From: Candidatus Rifleibacteriota bacterium
Lineage (GTDB): Bacteria; Vulcanimicrobiota; Xenobia; Xenobiales; Xenobiaceae
Direction of reading: 5' to 3'
DNA length: 5,645 bases
Assembly (NCBI GenBank): GCA_900772775.1
Contig: CAAGRW010000027.1
Span: 1-5,645, forward strand
Under the pieces are notes generated by a model. It searched no databases and was not told the origin of the DNA. It was given only the letters and a program-made list of their open reading frames with translations. A program made the translations under genes and the position numbers. This document shows positions 1 to 4,987 of the stretch, piece after piece; the first letter of the stretch is position 1; every line of letters begins with the position of its first letter.

Positions 1-499
1 CTTGAATAAGCTTCAAAAGGATATTTTCTACATCTTCGCCCACATAGCCAGCTTCGGTAAGGGAAGTAGCATCAGCTAAAGCAATAGGCACTTTCAAAAT
101 TTTGGCTAAAGTGCTAGCTAAGTAAGTCTTACCACAACCAGTAGGGCCAATAATCAAGACGTTACTCTTTTGCAACTCTACATCGTCATCTTTGCCTGTG
201 GTATTCATATTGATACGTTTATAATGATTATAAACGGCTACCGACAGAATTTTTTTGGCCTTTTCTTGGCCGATAACGTAGCGGTTGAGAATTTCCATAA
301 TTTCTTTGGGCTTAGGCAACTTGCCATCGCCTTCCGCTTCGTCTTTGCTCAACTCTTCGGCGATAATATCCTTGCACATATCTACGCAATCAGAGCAAAT
401 ATACACGCCGGGACCGGCAATCATGCGGCGCACTTGCTCCTGCTTTTTGCCGCAGAATGAGCAAGTAAAACTTTGTTTATCATCGCCGAATCGAAACAT
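1..499 (-). CDS. clpX: ATP-dependent Clp protease ATP-binding subunit ClpX, N-terminal part
   Basis: ClpX is the hexameric AAA+ unfoldase that recognises tagged or damaged proteins in the cytoplasm, unfolds them and threads them into ClpP. The visible 166 residues start MFRFGDDKQ and carry the N-terminal C4 zinc-binding domain (Cys13, Cys16, Cys35, Cys38). The AAA+ module follows, with RYVIGQEKAK near 73-82, a Walker A motif GPTGCGKT at 118-125 and the GYVG pore-loop motif at 151-154. Walker B, the sensors and the C-terminus lie beyond the left window edge, so the gene is partial because of the window and not broken. The start is supported by a strong Shine-Dalgarno site a few bases upstream. 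It lies 59 bases downstream of clpP on the same strand, the usual partner arrangement, and is probably co-transcribed. The third Walker A variable residue is Cys where Ser is common in ClpX. Identification is secure. Confidence 0.97.
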   Translation of the reverse strand, partial: MFRFGDDKQSFTCSFCGKKQEQVRRMIAGPGVYICSDCVDMCKDIIAEELSKDEAEGDGKLPKPKEIMEILNRYVIGQEKAKKILSVAVYNHYKRINMNTTGKDDDVELQKSNVLIIGPTGCGKTYLASTLAKILKVPIALADATSLTEAGYVGEDVENILLKLIQ

Positions 500-503
500 A
501 TTG

Positions 504-511
504 TCCTCCTT
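504..511 (-). promoter_or_regulatory. Ribosome binding site of clpX
   Basis: On the minus strand AAGGAGGA lies four bases upstream of the clpX ATG. It is an almost full anti-16S match and fixes the start at base 499. It is clearly stronger than the site in front of clpP, so clpX may be translated efficiently from a shared message. Confidence 0.85.
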
Positions 512-558
512 GAGTTGTTCCCCACCGGTGTCTGGGGGCTAAAATCTAAAAAAACAGC

Positions 559-1191
559 TTAACCTCTAGCGTCTTTGGTGATCACTTTATCAATCAAACC
601 GTAAGCCATCGCCTCTTCGGCGCTCATGTAATTGTCGCGCTCAGTATCGCGAGCTACTTCTTCCAAAGTTTTGCCAGTATGACGAGCCAAAATACCGTTA
701 GTATCTTCACGCAAACGCAAAATCTCTCGAGCGTGAATGTCGATATCGGTAGCCTGACCGCCAATACCTTGGATCCAAGGCTGGTGAATCATAATGCGCG
801 AGTAAGGCAAAGAATAGCGTTTGCCTTTGGCACCTCCGGCCAAAATCACAGCCGCTGCACTAGCTGCCATACCGATACAAATAGTAGAAACATCGGGCTT
901 AATAAGTTGCATGCAATCATAGATAGCTAAACCGGCCGTTACGGAACCACCAGGGCTATTGATATAAACATCAATATCTTTATCGGGGTCTTCTTGCTCT
1001 AAAAAGAGCAACTGAGCGATAATCAGGTTGCTGGTCGCATCACTGACTTCACTTCCTAAAAAGAGAATACGATTTTTTAAAAGTCTGGAATAAATATCGT
1101 AAGAGCGTTCTCCTCTGGCCGTTTGCTCAATAACCATAGGAATCAAACTGTTAAGCATATCTGAATTATTATATTTGTTGAAAAAATTCAT
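559..1191 (-). CDS. clpP: ATP-dependent Clp protease proteolytic subunit ClpP
   Basis: ClpP is the serine protease that forms the two-ring, fourteen-subunit degradation chamber used with ClpX. The 210-residue product has the usual family length. The catalytic triad is visible: Ser111 in GMAASAA, His136 in RIMIHQP and Asp186 in DTERDNY. YINSPGGSVTAGLAIYD at 76-92 carries the glycine-rich oxyanion-hole strand. About 18 residues precede the conserved PMVIEQ block, which fits a short N-terminal propeptide. The start at 1191 has only a weak, distant AAGGA site (13 bases away). Met12 is a possible alternative start but has no visible Shine-Dalgarno. The residue after the nucleophile is Ala, where Met is usual. 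The segment after the active-site His (WIQGIGGQATD) is one residue longer than in Escherichia coli ClpP. The gene sits between tig and clpX on the same strand. Confidence 0.97.
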   Translation of the reverse strand: MNFFNKYNNSDMLNSLIPMVIEQTARGERSYDIYSRLLKNRILFLGSEVSDATSNLIIAQLLFLEQEDPDKDIDVYINSPGGSVTAGLAIYDCMQLIKPDVSTICIGMAASAAAVILAGGAKGKRYSLPYSRIMIHQPWIQGIGGQATDIDIHAREILRLREDTNGILARHTGKTLEEVARDTERDNYMSAEEAMAYGLIDKVITKDARG

Positions 1192-1221
1192 TCTTATTTT
1201 CTTTTCCTTAAAAACGAAGAA

Positions 1222-1286
1222 AGGCGCTCTTCAGAACATGCGCTATACCATAAACGACATCACGCAGCACCTACTCTAGAGCGCCT
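1222..1286 (-). repeat. Long-range inverted repeat upstream of clpP
   Basis: AGGCGCTCT at 1222-1230 and AGAGCGCCT at 1278-1286 are perfect 9-bp inverted copies separated by 47 bases. In a clpP-strand transcript they would close a large stem followed by a U-rich stretch (UUUCUUCGUUUUU). The loop is too long for a typical intrinsic terminator. As DNA, the right arm overlaps the spacer and -10 of a candidate clpP promoter, so the pair could instead be two operator half-sites. The sequence does not decide between the two. Confidence 0.6.
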
Positions 1287-1301
1287 AACTTTTCATATCA
1301 A
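1273..1301 (-). promoter_or_regulatory. clpP: Candidate sigma70 promoter for clpP
   Basis: On the minus strand TTGATA (1296-1301, five of six matches to the -35 consensus) and TAGAGT (1273-1278, four of six matches to the -10) are separated by exactly 17 bases. Initiation would fall near 1266, giving a clpP leader of about 75 bases. The -10 is mediocre and the region may simply be read through from tig, so this is a candidate only. Confidence 0.35.
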
Positions 1302-1330
1302 TTTGATTTTTCCCCCCACAAAATCAAATT
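1300..1330 (-). repeat. AT-stem hairpin with a G-rich loop after tig
   Basis: AATTTGATTTT (1300-1310) and AAAATCAAATT (1320-1330) form a perfect 11-bp inverted repeat around nine bases. On the transcript strand the loop reads GUGGGGGGA. It begins 20 bases after the tig stop codon. There is no U-tract immediately 3', so it is not a standard intrinsic terminator. A role in mRNA 3'-end protection, processing or pausing between tig and clpP is possible but not shown. Confidence 0.65.
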
Positions 1331-1350
1331 CGGTCTTACAAAGAAGAAAA

Positions 1351-2769
1351 TTATTCAGCTTTGTCGGCCTTTACTTCTTCGGACTTAGCTTCAGCTTCGT
1401 CTTTTTTGGCTTCTTCAGCTACGTTTTTAGCAGCTTCTTCAGCAGCACGCTCTTCGGGAGTCTTGGGAGCAACGTAGGTCACCTTAGCGGTGTCTACTAA
1501 GTGCTGGGTAACTTTGTCGCGCAAAATGCTATAGCGAAGCAAACCGATAGTACCGGCTTGTTCCATCTGACGCTTTAAGGAAGCAGCGGTCTTGCGAGCG
1601 CGGGCAGCTTCTTCGTCGATGACTTTGTTGATCTCTTCGTCTTCGACCTTAGTGTCGAGCAAACGAGCTAAGTTCTTGACCAAGATCTCTAAGCGAGCTT
1701 CGCCGAAGCCCATCAAACCAACGTGCTTCTGCCAATCTTCAACGTTGCGGCCCTGAGCTTTGAGCATATCTTCCAACTTGCGGCCTTCGGCGCGTAAGCT
1801 GTCCATAACTCTGCTGTTGAAGAGTCTGGCATGGTAGGCTACTAAACCTTGAGGAACCATGTCGGTTGGAACTTGACTGGCGATCTTGTAGTAAACCTTC
1901 TCGGCAATACCCTGATCGGCGTCACGCTGAATGCGCTCTTTCATCATTTTCATGATGTCTTTGCGTAAATCTTCGACGTTGTCAAACTGGCCGCCGGTGA
2001 TCTCTTTGACGAACTCGCCGTTTACTTCGGGAAGCACACGCTGTTTGATGGACTTAATGTGGAAGACGAAGTGGATTTTGTGGCCGGCTAAGGGAGACTT
2101 GTGGTCGGCAGGGAACTCAGCGTCAAATTCTTTGCTCTCGCCGGGCTTGAGGCCATAGAGGTTCTCTAAGAAACCGGGGATATAGTTGGCAGGGGAGAGC
2201 TCCATGGGGAAATCTTTAGCCTGTCCGTCTTTGACGGGCTCACCATTTTCAAAGCTCTCGTAGTCTACGAAAGCGATATCGTTGGCCTGGAGACCGCGAT
2301 CGGTAACATCTTCCAAAGTGGCACGACCAGCGCGGGTACGCTCGATAGCGCTGTCTACATCTTCTTCGGTGGGCTCGTAGCGCTCTTGCTCTACTTCTAC
2401 GCCTTCGTAGTCTTTAAGGTCTACAGTGGGGATAACTTCGAATTCGGCAGTGAAAGTGAGTTCTTCACCGCGGTCGCCAGCTACCTTGGGGAACTGAGGA
2501 TTGGAAACAACTTCGACCTTCTCCTGAGCAGCAGCTTCGCTGAAAGCTTGGGGAATAAGGTTTTCCAAGACGTCGCGCTTAAGAATCTGGTTGGGGATAT
2601 ACTTGCGGCCCATGTAAGCAGGCACTTTACCACGGCGGAAACCGGGCAAAGAAAGCATTTTCAAAGCTTCTTTGAAAGCTTTGGCATAAGCCTGCTCGAC
2701 GGTGTCGGCGTCTACGACGACTTCCATACTGCGCTTAATGGGAGAGATCTCAGTCAGAGTAACCTTCAT
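1351..2769 (-). CDS. tig: Trigger factor (ribosome-associated chaperone and peptidyl-prolyl isomerase)
   Basis: Trigger factor docks beside the ribosomal exit tunnel and shields nascent chains. The 472-residue product starts MKVTLTEISP and has the N-terminal ribosome-binding domain (about 1-145) with the signature loop GFRRGKVP at 43-50. An FKBP-type isomerase domain follows at about 160-245 (NDIAFVDYESF, then the conserved NYIPGFLENLYGLKPGE and FPADHKSPLAGHKIHFVFHIKSI). The helical C-terminal chaperone domain runs from about 250 to 432. Residues 435-472 are an extra low-complexity tail rich in Glu, Ala and Lys, and they make the protein somewhat longer than the E. coli homologue. The start is fixed by AGGAGG just upstream. 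The tRNA terminator upstream and the structured spacer before clpP suggest its own promoter, but I could not find a convincing one. It heads the tig-clpP-clpX group. Confidence 0.96.
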   Translation of the reverse strand: MKVTLTEISPIKRSMEVVVDADTVEQAYAKAFKEALKMLSLPGFRRGKVPAYMGRKYIPNQILKRDVLENLIPQAFSEAAAQEKVEVVSNPQFPKVAGDRGEELTFTAEFEVIPTVDLKDYEGVEVEQERYEPTEEDVDSAIERTRAGRATLEDVTDRGLQANDIAFVDYESFENGEPVKDGQAKDFPMELSPANYIPGFLENLYGLKPGESKEFDAEFPADHKSPLAGHKIHFVFHIKSIKQRVLPEVNGEFVKEITGGQFDNVEDLRKDIMKMMKERIQRDADQGIAEKVYYKIASQVPTDMVPQGLVAYHARLFNSRVMDSLRAEGRKLEDMLKAQGRNVEDWQKHVGLMGFGEARLEILVKNLARLLDTKVEDEEINKVIDEEAARARKTAASLKRQMEQAGTIGLLRYSILRDKVTQHLVDTAKVTYVAPKTPEERAAEEAAKNVAEEAKKDEAEAKSEEVKADKAE

Positions 2770-2774
2770 TTTTT

Positions 2775-2780
2775 CCTCCT
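2775..2780 (-). promoter_or_regulatory. Ribosome binding site of tig
   Basis: AGGAGG on the minus strand lies five bases upstream of the tig ATG (2769). It is a strong Shine-Dalgarno and settles the start codon. Confidence 0.85.
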
Positions 2781-2908
2781 AGAAAATCTTAGGACTGGCG
2801 GCGTTAATTCGTCCACCCCAAAAAAAAATTATGCTAGACAATTTCAATTGGAGCCCGCGTCGCTAAGGTTCACACGTACATTCGTATACGATACGATATT
2901 TTTTGTAG

Positions 2909-2943
2909 AGAAAACAAATAAGGACCACCTTTTCGGCGGCCCC
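2909..2943 (-). terminator. Intrinsic terminator of the tRNA operon
   Basis: On the minus strand GGGGCCGCC pairs with GGTGGTCCT through a GAAAA loop (arms 2935-2943 and 2921-2929, with three G-U pairs). The U-rich tail TTATTTGTTTTC occupies 2920-2909. It starts ten bases after the last tRNA-Gly and so would end the tRNA transcript before tig. Confidence 0.78.
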
Positions 2944-2952
2944 TACTCGTTG

Positions 2953-3027
2953 TGGAGCGGAAGAAGAGATTCGAACTCTCGACCCTTGCCTTGGCAAGGC
3001 AATGCTCTACCGCTGAGCTACTTCCGC
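2953..3027 (-). tRNA. tRNA-Gly(GCC), promoter-distal copy
   Basis: The acceptor stem GCGGAAG pairs perfectly with CTTCCGC, with a U discriminator and an encoded CCA (2953-2955). The D-arm AGCTCAGCGGTAGAGC and T-arm loop TTCGAAT are canonical. The anticodon loop TTGCCAA sits in a TTGCC/GGCAA stem and gives anticodon GCC for glycine codons GGC and GGU. It is the last gene of the tRNA operon and identical to the copy at 3119-3193. Confidence 0.97.
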
Positions 3028-3091
3028 AAGATATTTTCGAGATTACAACCTTTAGATTCTAACCTCGTTTTTTTCTTCCCCAAGGCTGGGC

Positions 3092-3216
3092 GCTCAAAGG
3101 TGGAAACCGTACTGTATGTGGAGCGGAAGAAGAGATTCGAACTCTCGACCCTTGCCTTGGCAAGGCAATGCTCTACCGCTGAGCTACTTCCGCATGTACA
3201 GTTTTTAACTTTGAGC
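3092..3216 (-). repeat. Inverted repeats bracketing the promoter-proximal tRNA-Gly
   Basis: Two nested perfect inverted repeats flank the tRNA at 3119-3193. GCTCAAAG (3092-3099) matches CTTTGAGC (3209-3216), and ACTGTA (3111-3116) matches TACAGT (3197-3202). In the precursor RNA they would pair the 5' leader with the 3' trailer and prolong the acceptor-stem helix. The downstream Gly copy has only a four-base match in the same position. Confidence 0.65.
3119..3193 (-). tRNA. tRNA-Gly(GCC), promoter-proximal copy
   Basis: This is a cloverleaf identical to the copy at 2953-3027: GCGGAAG/CTTCCGC acceptor stem, anticodon loop TTGCCAA with anticodon GCC, and encoded CCA at 3119-3121. The identity covers about 78 bases and stops right at the gene ends. 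The 91-base spacer between the copies is unrelated to the other flanks, so what is duplicated is the gene and not a larger block. It lies 25 bases downstream of tRNA-Leu. Confidence 0.97.
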
Positions 3217-3218
3217 CG

Positions 3219-3297
3219 TGGGCGGGAAGGGACTCGAACCCTTACGATTTCTCACTGGCTCCTAAGACCAGCGCGTCTACCATTCCGCCACCCGCCC
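3219..3297 (-). tRNA. tRNA-Leu(UAG)
   Basis: The acceptor stem GGGCGGG pairs with CCCGCCC, with an A discriminator. The D-arm GCGGAATGGTAGACGC is typical for leucine. The anticodon loop CTTAGGA gives UAG, reading CUN codons. The class II variable arm is short (TGA, GAAA loop, TCG), followed by T-stem AAGGG/CCCTT. The 3' CCA is not encoded (CGG follows the discriminator), unlike its three neighbours, so CCA must be added enzymatically. It lies seven bases from tRNA-Lys. Confidence 0.94.
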
Positions 3298-3304
3298 GAA
3301 GGGG

Positions 3305-3380
<76 letters not shown>

Positions 3381-3398
3381 GTACCGCTTACGGGCAGT

Positions 3399-3427
3399 AT
3401 ATTACTCAAACGGGGGTCTTATGTCAA
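3399..3427 (-). promoter_or_regulatory. Sigma70 promoter of the tRNA operon
   Basis: On the minus strand a perfect -35 TTGACA (3422-3427) and a -10 TAATAT (3399-3404) are spaced by 17 bases. Initiation should fall near 3392. The stretch after the -10 is GC-rich (ACTGCCCG), a discriminator type known from stringently controlled stable-RNA promoters. Upstream A- and T-tracts could serve as an UP element. Confidence 0.85.
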
Positions 3428-3436
3428 CACCTAAAT

Positions 3437-3460
3437 CAAAAAAAATTCAAGTTTTTTTTG
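3437..3460. repeat. A8/T8 inverted repeat upstream of the tRNA promoter
   Basis: CAAAAAAAA (3437-3445) and TTTTTTTTG (3452-3460) are perfect inverted copies around TTCAAG. It ends ten bases from the -35 box, on the side where the alpha subunits of RNA polymerase bind. An UP element or intrinsically curved DNA is the likeliest reading. Confidence 0.55.
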
Positions 3461-3663
3461 GTAGAGACTACTCCAGGCTGATATAGACAAACAAAAGGCC
3501 CGATTTTTCGGCGTTTTTAGCTTTTTAACAAGTTCTCTTTTAGAAGCTTTTTCAGTGCTTTTTAGAGCAGGACAAGGAGAAAAAGAGCCAAAAAACTCGT
3601 TTCAAGCGGAAAAAATATCTAAAACAAGATGCAAAACCGCGCTAAAATTTTTGCAAAAAGTTT

Positions 3664-3667
3664 GGAG
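3664..3667 (+). promoter_or_regulatory. Ribosome binding site deciding the start of the PPC-domain gene
   Basis: GGAG lies nine bases before the ATG at 3677. The in-frame ATG at 3629 has no comparable site, and the added 16 residues are Lys/Arg-rich and outside the domain, so the internal start is preferred. Confidence 0.6.
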
Positions 3668-3676
3668 AAACAGGTT

Positions 3677-4099
3677 ATGCAATGGAAACGCAATGGTGAA
3701 ATGGTTTTGATTACGATGGTTCCCGGAGACAAATTAAAAGAATCTATCTTACAAGCTGCCAAAGAAGCCGGGGTGGAAGCGGCTGAAGTGTCCGGTTTGG
3801 GTGCAGTGCGCAAAGTAGATATAGGTTTAGCTAAAGCTGATTTTAGCGGCTACAACGTTACTCACTTTGAAGAAGCCTGGGAATTGGTCAGCTTGGTTGG
3901 CAATATCTCTACTTTAGAGGGAGAGCCTTTCTTGCACGCTCACGCAGCTTTAGGTGGCGTCGGCGGCCAAATGAAAGGCGGCCACTTAATTGAAGCAGAG
4001 ATCGCTGTCACAGCTGAAATATTTCTCCATCCTTTGCCAGAAAGCATAAAGCGAGGCCCCTCCTCTCACTTTGATGGCATAAAAGTTTGGAACTTGTAA
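3677..4099 (+). CDS. PPC/DUF296-domain protein (putative DNA-binding)
   Basis: The 140-residue product is essentially one PPC domain (plants and prokaryotes conserved, DUF296). It runs from MVLITMVPGDKLKESI through the VSGLGAV turn to the hallmark block HAHAALGGVGGQMKGGHL at 87-104. His87, His89 and His103 match the conserved metal-binding histidines of bacterial members. Bacterial single-domain members form trimers. In plants the domain is joined to AT-hooks, which are absent here, so a DNA-binding role is only inherited from the family name. I chose the start at 3677 for its GGAG site; starting at 3629 would add 16 residues. The aldo/keto reductase gene follows after 28 bases, so the two are probably one transcript. 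The true biochemical function is unknown. Confidence 0.88.
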   Translation: MQWKRNGEMVLITMVPGDKLKESILQAAKEAGVEAAEVSGLGAVRKVDIGLAKADFSGYNVTHFEEAWELVSLVGNISTLEGEPFLHAHAALGGVGGQMKGGHLIEAEIAVTAEIFLHPLPESIKRGPSSHFDGIKVWNL

Positions 4100-4127
4100 T
4101 AAAAATTCAAATTGGAAGTGCAGCTAT

Positions 4128-4964
4128 ATGGAATATGTAAAATTAAACAATGGTCTGCCTATGCCGTTGCTGGGCTACGGAGTTTATAAAGTTCCTCCGG
4201 CTCAAACCAAAGAATGCGTTTTACAAGCTTTGCAAATAGGTTATCGCCTTTTGGATACAGCCCAGTTTTACGCCAATGAAGCCGAAGTAGGCCAAGCTAT
4301 AAAAGAATCGGGCATTCCCCGCCAAGATATTTTTCTAACTACAAAGATATGGTATAGCCAAGCCGGCTACCACAAAGCCAAGGATTCAATACAAGCTTCT
4401 CTGGAACGCTTGCAAACAGACTATGTAGATTTGTTGCTGATTCATCAGCCCCTTGGCGACTACTACGGCACCTATCGTGCCATGGAAGAAGCCTATCGCC
4501 ACGGAACGACCAAAGCTATAGGCGTCTCCAACTTTACTCCCGATCGCTTAGTTGATCTTTGCTTTTTTGCCGAAATCAAGCCTATGCTCAACCAAGTGGA
4601 AGCTCACGTCTTCTACCAACAGAAAACCGCTCGTGAAGTAATGCGCAAATACAACGTGCAACCAGAATCCTGGGGGTCTTTGGCTCAAGGACGCACCGAT
4701 TGTTTTATCAATCCTGTATTGCTTGAAATTGGCCACAAACATAATAAAAGCGCCGCCCAAGTGGCTCTGCGCTTTCTTATCCAAAATGGCATAATTTCTA
4801 TTCCCAAATCTACTCACGCCGAACGTATGCGTCAAAACTTCGAAATATTTGATTTCACGCTCAATGACGAGGAAATGCAACGTATTGAAGCTCTAGATAC
4901 TAATGAGGGCTTTTCCGTGCCTTCAAGCAATTTCCGCCGCGTGGAGTATCTATTAGGAATATAA
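4128..4964 (+). CDS. Aldo/keto reductase
   Basis: This is a cytoplasmic NAD(P)H-dependent oxidoreductase with a (beta/alpha)8 barrel, reducing aldehydes or ketones to alcohols. The 278-residue length is typical. The catalytic tetrad is complete: Asp43 and Tyr48 in DTAQFYANE, Lys73 in LTTKIW and His106 in LLIHQP. The family signatures are GYRLLDTAQFYANEAEVG (38-55), MEEAYRHGTTKAIGVSNF (119-136) and the cofactor-binding IPKSTHAERMRQN (225-237). The segment QPESWGSLAQGR at 178-189 resembles the bacterial 2,5-diketo-gluconate reductase-like branch, but the substrate cannot be read from sequence. A GGAAG site lies nine bases before the ATG. It follows the PPC-domain gene by 28 bases on the same strand and converges on the minus-strand gene downstream. 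Confidence 0.95.
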   Translation: MEYVKLNNGLPMPLLGYGVYKVPPAQTKECVLQALQIGYRLLDTAQFYANEAEVGQAIKESGIPRQDIFLTTKIWYSQAGYHKAKDSIQASLERLQTDYVDLLLIHQPLGDYYGTYRAMEEAYRHGTTKAIGVSNFTPDRLVDLCFFAEIKPMLNQVEAHVFYQQKTAREVMRKYNVQPESWGSLAQGRTDCFINPVLLEIGHKHNKSAAQVALRFLIQNGIISIPKSTHAERMRQNFEIFDFTLNDEEMQRIEALDTNEGFSVPSSNFRRVEYLLGI

Positions 4965-4987
4965 ACCGAGCCAAGCGGCAAAAACGA

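Larger units (their letters stand above)
3428..3676. other. Non-coding divergent region between the tRNA promoter and the PPC-domain gene
   Basis: No convincing gene is seen here. The left end holds an A8/T8 inverted repeat (3437-3460) upstream of the tRNA -35. A weak plus-strand promoter candidate, TTGGTA (3458-3463) with TATAGA (3482-3487) and an 18-base spacer, might serve the downstream genes. The motif GCTTTTT occurs three times (3520, 3546, 3557). An AAGGAG near 3575 is not followed by a start codon at usable distance. A short 4-bp stem (CCGA/TCGG near 3500-3511) next to T-runs is too weak to call a terminator. Confidence 0.5.

Noticed and set aside
520..537. A CCCCA/TGGGG stem in the clpP-clpX gap as a terminator or attenuator
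   Set aside because: It is a five-pair stem without a U-tract directly after it, in front of a strong clpX ribosome site. It is too little to call.
1239..1266. A five-codon frame (MSFMV) and a 4-bp inner stem within the long inverted repeat
   Set aside because: Both are at chance level. The frame has no good ribosome site, so a leader peptide cannot be supported.
2828..2847. TTGAAA and CATAAT on the minus strand as a tig promoter
   Set aside because: The two boxes are only eight bases apart, and no acceptable -35 lies 16-18 bases from CATAAT.
3421..3486. A 21-codon plus-strand frame starting MSTPKSKK, preceded by a G-run
   Set aside because: It overlaps the -35 box and upstream element of the tRNA promoter. 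No promoter is seen for it, and the Lys/Phe content simply reflects the A- and T-tracts.
3496..3518. A possible terminator hairpin CCGA/TCGG with nearby T-run on the plus strand
   Set aside because: The stem is only four base pairs, and there is no gene upstream on that strand to terminate.
3629..3676. Upstream in-frame ATG extending the PPC-domain protein by 16 residues
   Set aside because: It has no Shine-Dalgarno, whereas the ATG at 3677 has GGAG at proper distance and matches the domain start. It stays possible.
4548..4880. A 110-codon minus-strand frame inside the aldo/keto reductase gene
   Set aside because: It is an antisense shadow of a clear gene with all catalytic residues, without its own start signals or domain resemblance.
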